The notes under the pieces: model-generated
The model's database searches: none
Told to the model about the DNA's origin: nothing
The model's input: the letters and a program-made list of their open reading frames with translations, nothing else
Shown here: one piece after another, positions 48,201 to 58,298 of the stretch
Layout: each line of letters begins with the position of its first letter
Position numbering within the stretch: the first letter of the stretch is position 1
Source: Caldifarciminota bacterium
GTDB taxonomy: Bacteria > Hydrothermota > Hydrothermia > UBA1063 > CAJXJZ01
Reading direction: 5' to 3'
Assembly: GCA_027038175.1 (NCBI GenBank)
Contig: JALVYB010000008.1
Coordinates: 1 to 64,000, forward strand
Length of the DNA stretch: 64,000 nt
Program-made: the position numbers and the translations under genes

Positions 48201-49825
48201 TATTCCTCTATCACGATAATCTCTTTTTGCTTAAAATTTTTACCCTCAATATACATTACATAAGGTCCTTCTGGAAGTTTATGGGAATTTATGTAACCAT
48301 CCCACGTCCACTCTCCAAGTGTAGAATTGTCATAATGTATAATACCGTATGGTTTTCCTTCAAGACTGAACAAATAAAACCGAACAGGACCTTCGTCCTG
48401 AACAAATGTAAAGGTAATCTTTTTGTTAAGTGAATATTGAATCAGATGTGATGAAAGATTAACATGGTTTTTCTCTCCTTTAAATTCCTGATAAACAGAG
48501 TTTACAGCATCTGGTGTTCCACCGTCTGGATTTTCACATGTTTTCCATGATGTGCGTTCACTGGAAGGCAGGATTGGATTTATTTTCTCAAGACTTTTAC
48601 CGTATGAGCCACCGTAGGATGAAGTATAATAAACAGAGTCGAATATTACTCCTTTATCGGAGAGGAGATATACTGTTTCATAAGAGTTATTCAACGTGGG
48701 AAAACCTTCCACGTAGTAAAACGGTTTGCCAGGAAATCTACGAGAGAATCCTGAATCTCCAGTGATTACAATAAAACTGTCAGGAAAGAGAGTAATAAGA
48801 GGAGTCTTGGACGATGTACTCCCTGAGCGGTCTTTTACCTTAAAATGCGTGGTTATGGGCGATTGTGATGCATTGGTGACTTCAATCCATTCAACTGTGT
48901 CATTATACATAATCTCGTTTATAACCACCTGCGGAACATCAACTGTAATGTACACCTGGAATGTATCGTCTCCTGGGTTTGAATCTCTTACAGATAGATA
49001 GAAATCAACCTCAGTAAGCCCCCTTTTTGCTGGCAAAAGCGTTCCACTGAGCGTTGTACTTTCAAGAAAAGAAAGGGGTGTGTTTATTAAAAAGTTCTCC
49101 TCCTTTCCATCATCTGTCTTATAAAAAAGCTGGAAATAAGGAACATCCTGCCATCCTGTATTCGTTATGTAAACAGTGTATCTTATGGTGTCCTGAATAC
49201 CAATAATAAAAGAAGAGAGTGTGACAGAGTCAATAGCAAGGTTTAAAGGAAAACTACAGGAATTTTTGTATCCTGGAGTTATAGAGTCTGATATTACCCA
49301 GTTCTTGGCATTATCAGGATAGAACGGGTTCCGTCTCTCTATGGATGCTCCGTCTGGCGTAGCCATTGGCAGGTTATCTTCTATATATGGAGTACCGTAT
49401 GTATCAACTGTATCATTATGCCAGATGAGATAAACATTGTCACTTGAGGAAAGCCCATTGCCTATATCTGTGTCATAGGTTGAGAGGAGTATCGTCCCTT
49501 TGCCAAATCTATAAGGAGCAAAGTATTCTCCCTGGTGGAGGTAGTCCGGGTCAAGTATTATAGCATAAGCCCCAGGTGGTATGAATCTTGATATTTTACA
49601 GGAGTCACAAAAATCATAAATGTAGGGGTCCGGGAACGGGATTATACTGTCTTTTTCGCTATTATCAGAAATGTAGAATCCATCTATACTCACTGTATCT
49701 GTACTTTCGTTATAAAGTTCTATATATTCGTTTCTATCACCCGGTGAATCTGTCCCCGACTCAGGGCCTTTTGGATTATACATTACCTCATTAATGACGA
49801 GTGAGAAAAGGATAAGCGGTAACAC
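48200..49825 (-). CDS. Secreted lamin-tail-domain (LTD) protein
   Basis: A 541-residue protein. The hydrophobic start (MLPLILFSLVINEVMYN) runs straight into the first lamin-tail domain: INEVMYNPKGPESG, EYIELYNESTDTVSIDGFYISD and PGAYAIILDPDY. A CARDB-like Ig region (about 200-300, LAIDSVTLSSFIIGIQDTIRYTVYITNTG) and a second LTD (VVINEIMYNDTVEWIEVTNASQSPI) follow. The C-terminus (VRFYLFSLEGKPYGII...LPEGPYVMYIEGKNFKQKEIIVIE) is a FlgD-like or sorting-type Ig domain. Extracellular attachment or carbohydrate binding is plausible. It lies between the DUF4870 and ABC-F genes with 5-bp and 1-bp junctions. Confidence 0.75.
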   Translation of the reverse strand: MLPLILFSLVINEVMYNPKGPESGTDSPGDRNEYIELYNESTDTVSIDGFYISDNSEKDSIIPFPDPYIYDFCDSCKISRFIPPGAYAIILDPDYLHQGEYFAPYRFGKGTILLSTYDTDIGNGLSSSDNVYLIWHNDTVDTYGTPYIEDNLPMATPDGASIERRNPFYPDNAKNWVISDSITPGYKNSCSFPLNLAIDSVTLSSFIIGIQDTIRYTVYITNTGWQDVPYFQLFYKTDDGKEENFLINTPLSFLESTTLSGTLLPAKRGLTEVDFYLSVRDSNPGDDTFQVYITVDVPQVVINEIMYNDTVEWIEVTNASQSPITTHFKVKDRSGSTSSKTPLITLFPDSFIVITGDSGFSRRFPGKPFYYVEGFPTLNNSYETVYLLSDKGVIFDSVYYTSSYGGSYGKSLEKINPILPSSERTSWKTCENPDGGTPDAVNSVYQEFKGEKNHVNLSSHLIQYSLNKKITFTFVQDEGPVRFYLFSLEGKPYGIIHYDNSTLGEWTWDGYINSHKLPEGPYVMYIEGKNFKQKEIIVIEE

Positions 49826-49830
49826 CTTTT

Positions 49831-50232
49831 TTATATAACTTTTATTGAGTCACCGAACTCGCCGATTATCGGCAGTTTTTTCCATTCTCCCTGAATCGCA
49901 TTGACAATTCCGATTACGGATAATGCTATAAAACCAACCCATACAAAGAACGAGATAACCCCTGCAAGGTACCTGATTATGGGCATAATACGGAGGAAAA
50001 ACTCAATAAATATCCATCCGATTTCAAATAACAACAAAGCAATTCCCTGTCTTGCATGGAATTTTATGAATTCATTGTCCGGCTTTACCAGTATAGGCAC
50101 AATAACGAGTATGCCCAGATATGAAAGCCAGGCTATTTGCTGGGCTTCACTTACAGATTTTTCTCTTTTGGTTTGGTCATCATGTGTTTTTTGTGAATCC
50201 TCCTCGAATTCTTCTTTTTTTTCTTCCTCCAT
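49831..50232 (-). CDS. DUF4870-domain membrane protein
   Basis: A 133-residue protein. The first 30 residues are acidic and charged (MEEEKKEEFEEDSQKTHDDQ). Three hydrophobic segments follow with the DUF4870 (Tic20-like) pattern: AWLSYLGILVIVPILVK, EFIKFHARQGIALLLFEIGW and SFFVWVGFIALSVIGIVNAIQGEWKKLPIIGE. The conserved FHARQG motif is intact. Function of the family is not established. AGGAGG precedes the ATG. Confidence 0.85.
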   Translation of the reverse strand: MEEEKKEEFEEDSQKTHDDQTKREKSVSEAQQIAWLSYLGILVIVPILVKPDNEFIKFHARQGIALLLFEIGWIFIEFFLRIMPIIRYLAGVISFFVWVGFIALSVIGIVNAIQGEWKKLPIIGEFGDSIKVI

Positions 50233-50243
50233 GATTACCTCCT

Positions 50244-51701
50244 TTACACGATTTTAAGATATCTCTTAAATGTGTCTGTAAGTGGTGCTATGTCAAAGGG
50301 ACGTCCTGTAACCTCAGAGAGCATCTCTTCAATTTGCCATCTCTTTCCTTCAAACCACAGTTCTTTGAGTAATTCACCTGCTTTTTTGTTAATAAACCAT
50401 TTTTTCCCGAATTTTGTTTTTAAAAAGTCTGAGAGAGAGGCTTCTGCAAACCACGCTCTAAGATAGTTGGCTGAATAAAAATCGAGGTCAAGATCTTCAA
50501 GGTAAAGTTCTTTAAAAGTTTTAATAAAGAGGGCTTTATGTAATTCCTTTTCGTATATTTCAGGTGCGTTTTCTATATCTTCCGTTTTATGAAGCCATAT
50601 TTCGAAGTTAAATTTGCCTATATAACGTCTTACTATGTACAGTCTTGACAAAATAACGCTACGAATAAAATGCTCAAGGTCTTCACCGTATATATCAAAA
50701 TAGTACTCCACAAACACAGGGTCTGTCAAAAGATACTGAAACAGAAAGGCATATACCTCAGATAACCCCATATCTCCAAGGTACCGGTCCTCCATTTTAA
50801 GTGTGCATGAGGTGTGAGCGAAGTGTTGCGTATGTCCCATTTCGTGGAGAACCGTTTCAAAGTCTCTGTATCCCCCTTGGGGTAATACGTTGAGATAAAC
50901 CTTGTTAGGTATTTCGCATGGGGCACAGAATGCACGGGGGCTTTTTGTTGGACGCTCTTCAAGGTCAAGAATTACGTTTTTTTGCTTTGATAGGTCAATT
51001 CCAAGGTTGAGCAGAAACTCTTTCAAAAAGTCAACAAGATAATTGGATTTAAACTTGTAATCATACTCTTTGCCTCTGAAAAGGTAATAGATGTCATAAA
51101 CCGCTGCAGAGTTTAGAGATATGCCAAGTTGCATAAGAAGTTGCTTATTCATATGGTGTGTGTAAATTTCCTGGGTATCCTTTAGGAAACTCGAAAAAAC
51201 ATTTTTGTAATATTCAAAGTCTATATTCTGGATTCTCGTGAGGTATTCATAATATCGACCGTAGGGAAACTCCCGAATTGTTTCATAAACTTTCTGTAAG
51301 AGTTCTGCGTATATGGGATTGAGTTCCTTATTAACAAACTCAACTTTTAATTTAAAGAGTCTCTCCCTTTCTTCTCTTAAAGGCAGATTATTCAATAAAA
51401 CATGCAATCTGGAATAAGTTATTTCATGTTCATCAATGTAAAATCGTTTTTCTGATTTTTTTCGTGATATTTCTTCATTCTGAGAAGATGTTTTTTCACC
51501 AAGATAATAACTTATTAAAAACCCCCTGAGTTTTCTTTCCTCAGGGGGTATAGAGTCTATGGTATCCTTGGTAAAAAGATACCTGTATTTTTCATATATA
51601 GGTGCAAGTTCAATCGCCTGTTTTTGACCCGAGCCATACAGGTAGTATTCGCACGTAAAATCGTGAAGAAATTTCTCTACGTCTTTTTTAAGGTTATTCA
51701 T
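50244..51701 (-). CDS. M3-like zinc metallopeptidase (oligoendopeptidase family)
   Basis: A 485-residue cytoplasmic protein. The zinc site is [15 protein letters not shown] (HExxH), with a downstream acidic segment ([17 protein letters not shown]) likely to give the third ligand Glu. The helical architecture and ending fit M3/oligoendopeptidase F-like enzymes, although the protein is shorter than typical members (about 560-600). It overlaps the 3' end of hutU by 8 bp. It probably degrades short peptides. M32 carboxypeptidases, which also have a HExxH site, are a less likely alternative. Confidence 0.7.
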   Translation of the reverse strand: MNNLKKDVEKFLHDFTCEYYLYGSGQKQAIELAPIYEKYRYLFTKDTIDSIPPEERKLRGFLISYYLGEKTSSQNEEISRKKSEKRFYIDEHEITYSRLHVLLNNLPLREERERLFKLKVEFVNKELNPIYAELLQKVYETIREFPYGRYYEYLTRIQNIDFEYYKNVFSSFLKDTQEIYTHHMNKQLLMQLGISLNSAAVYDIYYLFRGKEYDYKFKSNYLVDFLKEFLLNLGIDLSKQKNVILDLEERPTKSPRAFCAPCEIPNKVYLNVLPQGGYRDFETVLHEMGHTQHFAHTSCTLKMEDRYLGDMGLSEVYAFLFQYLLTDPVFVEYYFDIYGEDLEHFIRSVILSRLYIVRRYIGKFNFEIWLHKTEDIENAPEIYEKELHKALFIKTFKELYLEDLDLDFYSANYLRAWFAEASLSDFLKTKFGKKWFINKKAGELLKELWFEGKRWQIEEMLSEVTGRPFDIAPLTDTFKRYLKIV

Positions 51702-53346
51702 TTTCCATTGGAATTTTGAGCCCGTGTTTTTTAGCCGTCTTTTTGGCTATTTCATATCCTGCATCTGCGTGTCTTATAACTCCTATTCCAGGGTCATTGG
51801 TAAGTACTCTTTCAAGTTTTTTGTGGGCCAGGTCAGTTCCGTCAGCCACCACTACCATTCCTGCATGGAGGGAGTAGCCAATTCCGACACCACCGCCATG
51901 GTGGAATGATACCCATGTGGCTCCTGATGCCACGTTGAGCATGGCATTCAGTATTGGCCAGTCAGCAATTGCGTCTGACCCATCCTTCATGGCTTCTGTT
52001 TCCCTGTACGGTGATGCTACAGAACCTGTATCGTGATGGTCTCTTCCTATTACAATAGGTGCCTCAATTTCGCCTTTCTTAACCATCTCATTTATAGCAA
52101 GTCCAAATTCTGCTCTCTGTCCCTGTCCGAGCCAGCATATCCTTGCAGGAAGTCCCTGCCATTTGACCTTTTTCTGGGCAAGCTCTATCCATTTGCGAAG
52201 GTGTTCATCCTCGGGGAAGAGTTCGAGAACCTTTCTGTCTGTTTTGTAAATATCTTCGGGATTCCCGGAAAGTGCTACCCATCTAAATGGTCCGGAGCCT
52301 TCTGCAAAGAGGTCTCTTATAAATGCAGGGACATAGCCCTGTATATCAAAGGCATTTTTAACTCCATTATCGTAGGCCAGTCTTCTCAAATTATTCCCGT
52401 ATTCAAAAGTAACGGCCCCCTGTTTCTGCATCTCAAGCATAGCCTCAACGTGTTTTGCTGCTGATTCTCCAACTCTCTTTAAGTAATCTTCCGGGTTTTT
52501 CTTACGGAGTTCATCTGCCTCTTCTACTGTAAGACCTGCAGGGATATAACCATTTAATGGGTCATGAGCAGCCACCTGGTCTGTAAGAACATCTGGAATG
52601 AACCCTCTTTTTACAAGTTCAGGGTGAACTTCTGCTGCATTACCAAGAAGTCCTATAGAAAGGGGTTTACCTTCTTTTTTAGCCTCTTCTGCCATTTTCA
52701 GTGCTTTGTCAAGGTCGTCTGTCCATGTATCAAGATAACCTGTTTTAATTCTTCTTTCAATAGCCCATGGATTTACTTCCACTGCAATCATAACACCGTC
52801 GTTGAGTGTGGCAGCAAGTGGCTGAGCGCCCCCCATTTCTCCCAATCCTGCTGTTAATACTATTTTACCTTTGAGGGTGCCATTGAAATGTTTTTTTGCT
52901 GCTGCAAAAAATGTCTCGTATGTTCCCTGCAATATTCCCTGTGTTCCTATATAAATCCATGAACCTGCTGTCATCTGTCCGTATATAATAAGTCCTCTCT
53001 CCTCAAGTTCTCTGAAGTATTCCCATGTGGCCCATTTAGGCACAAGGTTACTGTTTGCAATAAGGACTCTTGGTGCCCATTCATGAGTCTTAAACACTCC
53101 TACAGGCTTTCCGGACTGGACCAGCAGGGTTTCATCCATCTCCAGTTCTTTCAAAGTGTTTACAATAGCGTCAAAGGCTTCCCATGAACGGGCTGCTCTC
53201 CCTGTCCCGCCGTATACTATTAGATTGGCCGGGTCCTTGGCGACTTCAGGGTCCAGGTTGTTCATGAGCATTCTCATGGGTGCCTCAGTCTGCCATGATT
53301 TGGCAGTTAATTTTGTTCCACGAGGTGCTTTCACGACTCTTGCCAT
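51694..53346 (-). CDS. hutU: Urocanate hydratase HutU
   Basis: A 550-residue protein, normal length. [48 protein letters not shown] and [14 protein letters not shown] are characteristic, as are [26 protein letters not shown] with the active-site Cys region and [17 protein letters not shown]. It converts urocanate to imidazolonepropionate with tightly bound NAD. Start: ATG 53346 after AGGGGGT; an upstream extension is rejected because it reads through the promoter. hutH, hutI and an enzyme for formiminoglutamate are not in the window, so a whole histidine pathway must lie elsewhere if active. Confidence 0.95.
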   Translation of the reverse strand: MARVVKAPRGTKLTAKSWQTEAPMRMLMNNLDPEVAKDPANLIVYGGTGRAARSWEAFDAIVNTLKELEMDETLLVQSGKPVGVFKTHEWAPRVLIANSNLVPKWATWEYFRELEERGLIIYGQMTAGSWIYIGTQGILQGTYETFFAAAKKHFNGTLKGKIVLTAGLGEMGGAQPLAATLNDGVMIAVEVNPWAIERRIKTGYLDTWTDDLDKALKMAEEAKKEGKPLSIGLLGNAAEVHPELVKRGFIPDVLTDQVAAHDPLNGYIPAGLTVEEADELRKKNPEDYLKRVGESAAKHVEAMLEMQKQGAVTFEYGNNLRRLAYDNGVKNAFDIQGYVPAFIRDLFAEGSGPFRWVALSGNPEDIYKTDRKVLELFPEDEHLRKWIELAQKKVKWQGLPARICWLGQGQRAEFGLAINEMVKKGEIEAPIVIGRDHHDTGSVASPYRETEAMKDGSDAIADWPILNAMLNVASGATWVSFHHGGGVGIGYSLHAGMVVVADGTDLAHKKLERVLTNDPGIGVIRHADAGYEIAKKTAKKHGLKIPMENE

Positions 53347-53377
53347 TATATACCCCCTGTGTTTTATAGTTAACTCT

Positions 53378-53406
53378 ATTATATAATATAACATGCAGTG
53401 GTTCAA
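53378..53406 (-). promoter_or_regulatory. Promoter of the hutU operon
   Basis: On the minus strand TTGAAC (53406-53401), 17-bp spacer, perfect TATAAT (53383-53378). It lies back to back with the promoter of the divergent TPR gene. Confidence 0.6.
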
Positions 53407-53424
53407 CTAAAACGCTGTTATTTG

Positions 53425-53453
53425 TTGGATTTCCAGCACACTGTATGTAAAAT
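53425..53453 (+). promoter_or_regulatory. Possible promoter of the TPR operon (leaderless)
   Basis: TTGGAT at 53425-53430, 17-bp spacer, TAAAAT at 53448-53453. The predicted transcription start falls at 53460-53461, on the ATG of the TPR gene, which has no Shine-Dalgarno. Confidence 0.4.
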
Positions 53454-53460
53454 AATATCC

Positions 53461-56310
53461 ATGTTTAAAGCCATGCTTGTTTTTCTTGTAATTTTAAAGT
53501 TTAACATACTTGATTTGCCAAGGCATTACGCACAATCTGGAGACCTTGAAAGTGCAATAAGAGCGTATTCAGAGATTTATCGTACCGCCAATGATTCTAT
53601 TATAAAATATCAGGCACTATACGAACAATCTGAACTCTATCTAAAGAAGGGCGATACCATTTCCGCACTTGTAAATCTTTACAGGTTGCAATCGCGATAT
53701 CTTCCTGATAGTCTTGCTGGCAAGGTTTTCAGCAGACTATTCACGCTTGATAAAACGAGGCTTGGAAAAAACGCCACACTATTTGCAATGCTTTATCCGT
53801 ATGTGAAGGGAAGACGCAATCTCCTTGAGAGGCTATTAGTTCGTCTCAAAAAAGAAAAAGACACAGCAAGTTATCTTGCTGTATTACGGGTCCTTGCTTC
53901 AGATTATGGTGGAAAGTACAAAAAAAATCTTTCTGAATTCGTTTATAAAAACAATCTTGAAACGCATGTATTTCAGAATTTGTTCCATGAATATGCCAAA
54001 GCTCCGTTTTTCTATTATATGCACAAAAATGATGTATTCACTGCGTTCTATACACTTTTCGGACGAATGGATGCGGAAAGTCGAAAATTGCGACTGAAAA
54101 TACTCTATGACCTTGGTGCATATAATGCTTGCTATAATCTTGTTTCGGATGTGGAGAAAGACCCGGATGTGGTAAAGATAAAATTATTGAGCGCTGTTAA
54201 AATGAGGATGAGAGCAGACTCCATCATTATGCTTGTTAAAAAATATAAGCGTAACAGGAAATTATATAACAAGCTTGTGAATTTGCTTGATACATTGCCT
54301 GAGTACGGGCTTTTAAGGGCGTATTTTAAAGGTGATATTCAAGGAATTATTTTTCATGGTTTGAGAACGCAAGGTGGTTTGAGGGACAGTATATTCCTTG
54401 AAACTGCAATAAATCTGACCAGGGAAGGAGAGTATTCCCTTGCAAAAGAACTTATCAGGTCTGTAAATAGATACTATCCTTATGATAGAGTTTTGATGTG
54501 GAAGAAATTCATAATGAGTAAAAGGAAGATGCCGCAGGATATTCTGCTTGGTAAATATGATGCCATGGGTAAGGTTAAAGAGCTGTTTGAAAATAAATAT
54601 TACGCTGAACTGGTTCAGTATGCAAAAGGAAAAGAACTTCCCAAACAGGCTGTCCACTATGTGGTTGAATCTTTGTATATGTTATGGAAATTATATGGAC
54701 GAAAAGGGTATCTTAAGAGTGCGTTTCTTTTAAGTGAAAAATATAAGGCATCCATACCAAGAGACCTTTATCTTAAAGTAGTTCTGGATTATGCACCATC
54801 GAAATTTGATGTTGAGAGGTATTCATATGGAAACCTCTCAAAGAATGAGGTATATATGTTGTATTTCTTGCTAAAGGCGCAAAATAAATCCGGACTTATT
54901 AAAGACTTTGGCACGGGTAAGTATTATAAATATCTTTATGGACTATCAATTGGGAACGTAGATTCAGCACTCAGTTATCTTCCTGACGATGAAAAATTTG
55001 CAGGTTTGTTCTTTAAGGAAATTAAAGTGAGTAATAGAGAAGATTCATTAAAAGTATTAAAACACTTTGAGCATCTTAATCTGGATTATTTAAAATATCC
55101 TTCAAAAGATATTATTATGAAGACAATAGAGTATGCCATTTCACTTGATGATGTCTTGGGTGCGGATTCACTCCTTGAGAAATATAAAACATATTATGGT
55201 ATGGACAGGTTTTATACTTACTCGAGAGCAAGGTGGTATTTTAACATGGGAGAGTATCAGAAAGCGTTACTTTATTCGTTATTCCATAACGAGGACAGGT
55301 TCCAGTTTTTGACTGCTGCATGCCTATTAAAACTTGGCAAAATTGATGCTGTTAGTAACCTTGCGCTGGATAATTATAGCAGGAATTTGCTCTATTTAAA
55401 AACAGGGATGCTCAAAAGGGTAAAGGTTTCGCTTCTGGACAGAGAAGATGCATTGTACTATTTAAAAGAACTTACAAAAGGAAATTATAGCACCCACTAT
55501 ATTGCAGCAAAGTTGTCCGATATGGTTAAAGAAGGTATTATTGACTCCATGACTTATGCAGCATACGGGATATTTATTGGGGCGCTTAAGAAAGATAGTG
55601 TCTATCTTAACTCCTATGGACGTTCATTGCTCACGTTTTTAAGAGTTAAGAGACTTATGAGACAGAATAAACTTGATTCTGCACTATTGGTTATTGGCAA
55701 TCCAGAAGAGGCAGTTGATACCCTTAAATATCATCTTTATTTCAAAAAAGGTACAATTCTCTATATTAAAAGACAGTACAGAGATGCTATGAAAGATTAT
55801 TTGAAGGCTGCAGAACTCGAGAGTTTAAGAGATGCTGCAATTTTCAATGCTTATCTTTCTGCAAAGAGAGGTAATTTAAAGAGAAAAGTTATAGCCCTAC
55901 TTGAGGATTATACACAACAATGCATAACATGTGACAAATTACCTGATGCATATATTTCACTCGGGTTTAATTATATAGAATTGGGACAACCCGATTCAGC
56001 AATTTTGCAACTCAGCAAAGTGGAAGGATATCTCTCACCTGAACAGGAGGCTGAGTTAAAGTACTGGCTTGGAACTGCATATATGCAGGATTCAGTTTTT
56101 ATGCAGGCTGAGGGATATTTTTCAAGAGTCTATAGATTTCATCAGAAAAGCGGGCAATGGGGAGATACTGGAGGGTTAAATGCTGCAAGGCTTTTGTATG
56201 CACTGGGGCTTAAGGAGGAGGCTGTATCCATTTATAGATCAATTATAAGAAGGCGGAAGAACGATGCTCTTGCTCAGGAAGCCAAAAAAGAGTTGAGTGT
56301 TATTAAATGA
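53461..56310 (+). CDS. Large TPR-repeat protein, exported
   Basis: A 949-residue protein. The N-terminal hydrophobic stretch (MFKAMLVFLVILKFNILDLP) may be a signal or anchor. The rest is almost wholly helical with tetratricopeptide-type pairs, clearest at both ends: HYAQSGDLESAIRAYSEIYRTA and QALYEQSELYLKKGDTISALVNL near the start, and LKYHLYFKKGTILYIKRQYRDAMKDYLKAAEL, DAYISLGFNYIELGQPDSAILQLSKV, YWLGTAYMQDSVFMQAEGYFSRV and GLKEEAVSIYRSII near the end. Probably a periplasmic scaffold. Start: ATG 53461 is preferred to an upstream GTG at 53398, which overlaps the divergent promoter. It overlaps the next gene by 4 bp. Confidence 0.7.
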   Translation: MFKAMLVFLVILKFNILDLPRHYAQSGDLESAIRAYSEIYRTANDSIIKYQALYEQSELYLKKGDTISALVNLYRLQSRYLPDSLAGKVFSRLFTLDKTRLGKNATLFAMLYPYVKGRRNLLERLLVRLKKEKDTASYLAVLRVLASDYGGKYKKNLSEFVYKNNLETHVFQNLFHEYAKAPFFYYMHKNDVFTAFYTLFGRMDAESRKLRLKILYDLGAYNACYNLVSDVEKDPDVVKIKLLSAVKMRMRADSIIMLVKKYKRNRKLYNKLVNLLDTLPEYGLLRAYFKGDIQGIIFHGLRTQGGLRDSIFLETAINLTREGEYSLAKELIRSVNRYYPYDRVLMWKKFIMSKRKMPQDILLGKYDAMGKVKELFENKYYAELVQYAKGKELPKQAVHYVVESLYMLWKLYGRKGYLKSAFLLSEKYKASIPRDLYLKVVLDYAPSKFDVERYSYGNLSKNEVYMLYFLLKAQNKSGLIKDFGTGKYYKYLYGLSIGNVDSALSYLPDDEKFAGLFFKEIKVSNREDSLKVLKHFEHLNLDYLKYPSKDIIMKTIEYAISLDDVLGADSLLEKYKTYYGMDRFYTYSRARWYFNMGEYQKALLYSLFHNEDRFQFLTAACLLKLGKIDAVSNLALDNYSRNLLYLKTGMLKRVKVSLLDREDALYYLKELTKGNYSTHYIAAKLSDMVKEGIIDSMTYAAYGIFIGALKKDSVYLNSYGRSLLTFLRVKRLMRQNKLDSALLVIGNPEEAVDTLKYHLYFKKGTILYIKRQYRDAMKDYLKAAELESLRDAAIFNAYLSAKRGNLKRKVIALLEDYTQQCITCDKLPDAYISLGFNYIELGQPDSAILQLSKVEGYLSPEQEAELKYWLGTAYMQDSVFMQAEGYFSRVYRFHQKSGQWGDTGGLNAARLLYALGLKEEAVSIYRSIIRRRKNDALAQEAKKELSVIK

Positions 56311-58298
56311 CGGTTATATGGTTTTATCTTTTTACGCTTTTTAGGGTATCCACGCTATATACAGGTCCTGTGAAAAAGATAACGACATGGGGGGAAAATC
56401 TTTTTATTCTCACCTCGCACGCAATTTACAGGGATGGCATTACGGTTATTGAATCGGATGATGTGCTTCTGGATTTTTACCTGTCTTCGGATACCTTATG
56501 GGTACTTGAGAGGCATCCGGGCACTTCTTACACTTTTGTAAGTGCATTTGATAGGGGGTTCCACCTTTTGTATACCAGAGATGGTGTACAAAGTGCCAGG
56601 TATTTTGAGAAAGGAGATGATTTTGCTCTTTTTGCAAATGATTTTTATGCAGTTTTAGAAAAAAACAATGTATCCACACGATTGTATTTATCCAGATGTC
56701 ATGTTATATCTGACAGTTTAATAGCAGGATTTAACCATCTTTCAGACACTTTTCTTGTATTGAAACCTTCATTTCAGTATTCAGGGCTAAGCATAGATAC
56801 TGTTCTGGTGGAGTATGGAGTAAGTCTTCCAAGGGATTTGAAAGTTTATGAAAATTCCATGTATTTTTTAACGGATAACAATCAAATCTACGTGTTGACC
56901 TGTTCAGATGGGTGTAATTTGAAGAGGTTTTACCCAAGGTCCAATGAGGACTTCTATTATGTTAACAGAGCAGGGCAGAGTGATACGCAGGGAATATGGT
57001 TGAGTGCTTTTGACAAAACGTATTTATTTTATGAGATGTGGAATGATTCAATCATACCTGTTGACTCTATTTATGGAGTGAGGATAAAAGAAGTGGCAGA
57101 AACAAATTCTGAAAGATACATGCTCAACTATGATGGAACCATTTTAGATAATACCTTAAGGGAAAAATTTCATAACATAGGTGGAATATCGTTGTTGTAT
57201 CAAAGAAAAGATACTGTGTTTGGTATATTGGGTAATCATCCTGCACATGCTATTATTTCCAACGCACTTGCATTTTCTTTTAATGTACTTGATACGTTTA
57301 AAGTTAGGTATTTTTATATGGGGCAGGAAGGAACATATTATCTTTTAAAAAATGGAGAACTTTATGATGTCTCTCGCGGCGTATCAATTTCAGACAGTGT
57401 AATGCAACCTTTTCTTGTAAGAGATACACATCTATATTTTATACGACATGACAGCTTATTGGACTATAACATACGGGAGAGGAGAGTGGAGAGAAGCACA
57501 ACTTATGGGGGAGAGAGCATTCTCTTTTTGGACTCTTACAACGAGGAAGATATTTTAGTATTTACGAGAGATACTGGAATGCAGGGGATTTTTCTGCACA
57601 GAGTGGATAGTATGCTCAATGAGCAATCCAGAATCGTCGTTGCATCCAATCAGGGTTTTGTTTCTCTTTTCAAGCCTTTCCTTTATGGAAATATCGTATA
57701 TGTGCCGTATGCATATTCGGTGAGTGGAGAATACAGAATAGCAAGGGTAAATTTGCAGGGTTCATATGTGGAAAGTATATTCTCAGGTGATGGGATTCCC
57801 GTTGCTATAACCTCTTTTTCACAGGATTCTTTATATATCCTTGAAATGCCATATGGCGCAAGTGATGTACGCCTTGCCCTTGCTGACTTCGCCTCTGGAG
57901 AGAGTTTTGTCTCTGACTTTATCGGTACAGGCGGAGGCAGTATGCTGGCTGACAAAAACTTCCTAATTATAAGTACAGATGGAAAAGTAGACCTATTCGA
58001 CATCAGACTTAAAAGAATTATCAGGAGTTTTCCTGTAGTTCCTGTGAGTAATATAATAAAAGATAGACAGATTGTTCTTTATTCTCTCTTCACAGGTGTA
58101 GTTTACATGGATATTTCTTTGATTTCAAGCGATGGTTCTCTGATATTTAGAAAGAATGTGGAACTCTATAATGGCTATAATTCTATTAGCCTGCCTGATT
58201 TTCTCACGAGTGGAATATATTTTCTTCGATTGAGGCTAAAAGATGAGGACCAGATAGGGACATTCAAACTAATATACGTAAATGACAGAAAATTCTAA
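56307..58298 (+). CDS. Secreted propeller-type protein with C-terminal sorting-like domain
   Basis: A 663-residue protein. A short signal-like start (MTVIWFYLFTLFRVSTLYT) leads into many short beta-strand repeats (KKITTWGENLFILTSHAIYRDG, LSSDTLWVLERH, YENSMYFLTDNNQIYVL, FLDSYNEEDILVFTRD), indicating a large propeller without the regular SBBP consensus. The end (SLISSDGSLIFRKNVELYNGYNSISLPDFLTSGIYFLRLRLKDEDQIGTFKLIYV) resembles a T9SS sorting domain. It overlaps the TPR gene by 4 bp (ATGA) and the flippase gene by 17 bp, so the three products probably act together at the envelope. Confidence 0.62.
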   Translation: MTVIWFYLFTLFRVSTLYTGPVKKITTWGENLFILTSHAIYRDGITVIESDDVLLDFYLSSDTLWVLERHPGTSYTFVSAFDRGFHLLYTRDGVQSARYFEKGDDFALFANDFYAVLEKNNVSTRLYLSRCHVISDSLIAGFNHLSDTFLVLKPSFQYSGLSIDTVLVEYGVSLPRDLKVYENSMYFLTDNNQIYVLTCSDGCNLKRFYPRSNEDFYYVNRAGQSDTQGIWLSAFDKTYLFYEMWNDSIIPVDSIYGVRIKEVAETNSERYMLNYDGTILDNTLREKFHNIGGISLLYQRKDTVFGILGNHPAHAIISNALAFSFNVLDTFKVRYFYMGQEGTYYLLKNGELYDVSRGVSISDSVMQPFLVRDTHLYFIRHDSLLDYNIRERRVERSTTYGGESILFLDSYNEEDILVFTRDTGMQGIFLHRVDSMLNEQSRIVVASNQGFVSLFKPFLYGNIVYVPYAYSVSGEYRIARVNLQGSYVESIFSGDGIPVAITSFSQDSLYILEMPYGASDVRLALADFASGESFVSDFIGTGGGSMLADKNFLIISTDGKVDLFDIRLKRIIRSFPVVPVSNIIKDRQIVLYSLFTGVVYMDISLISSDGSLIFRKNVELYNGYNSISLPDFLTSGIYFLRLRLKDEDQIGTFKLIYVNDRKF

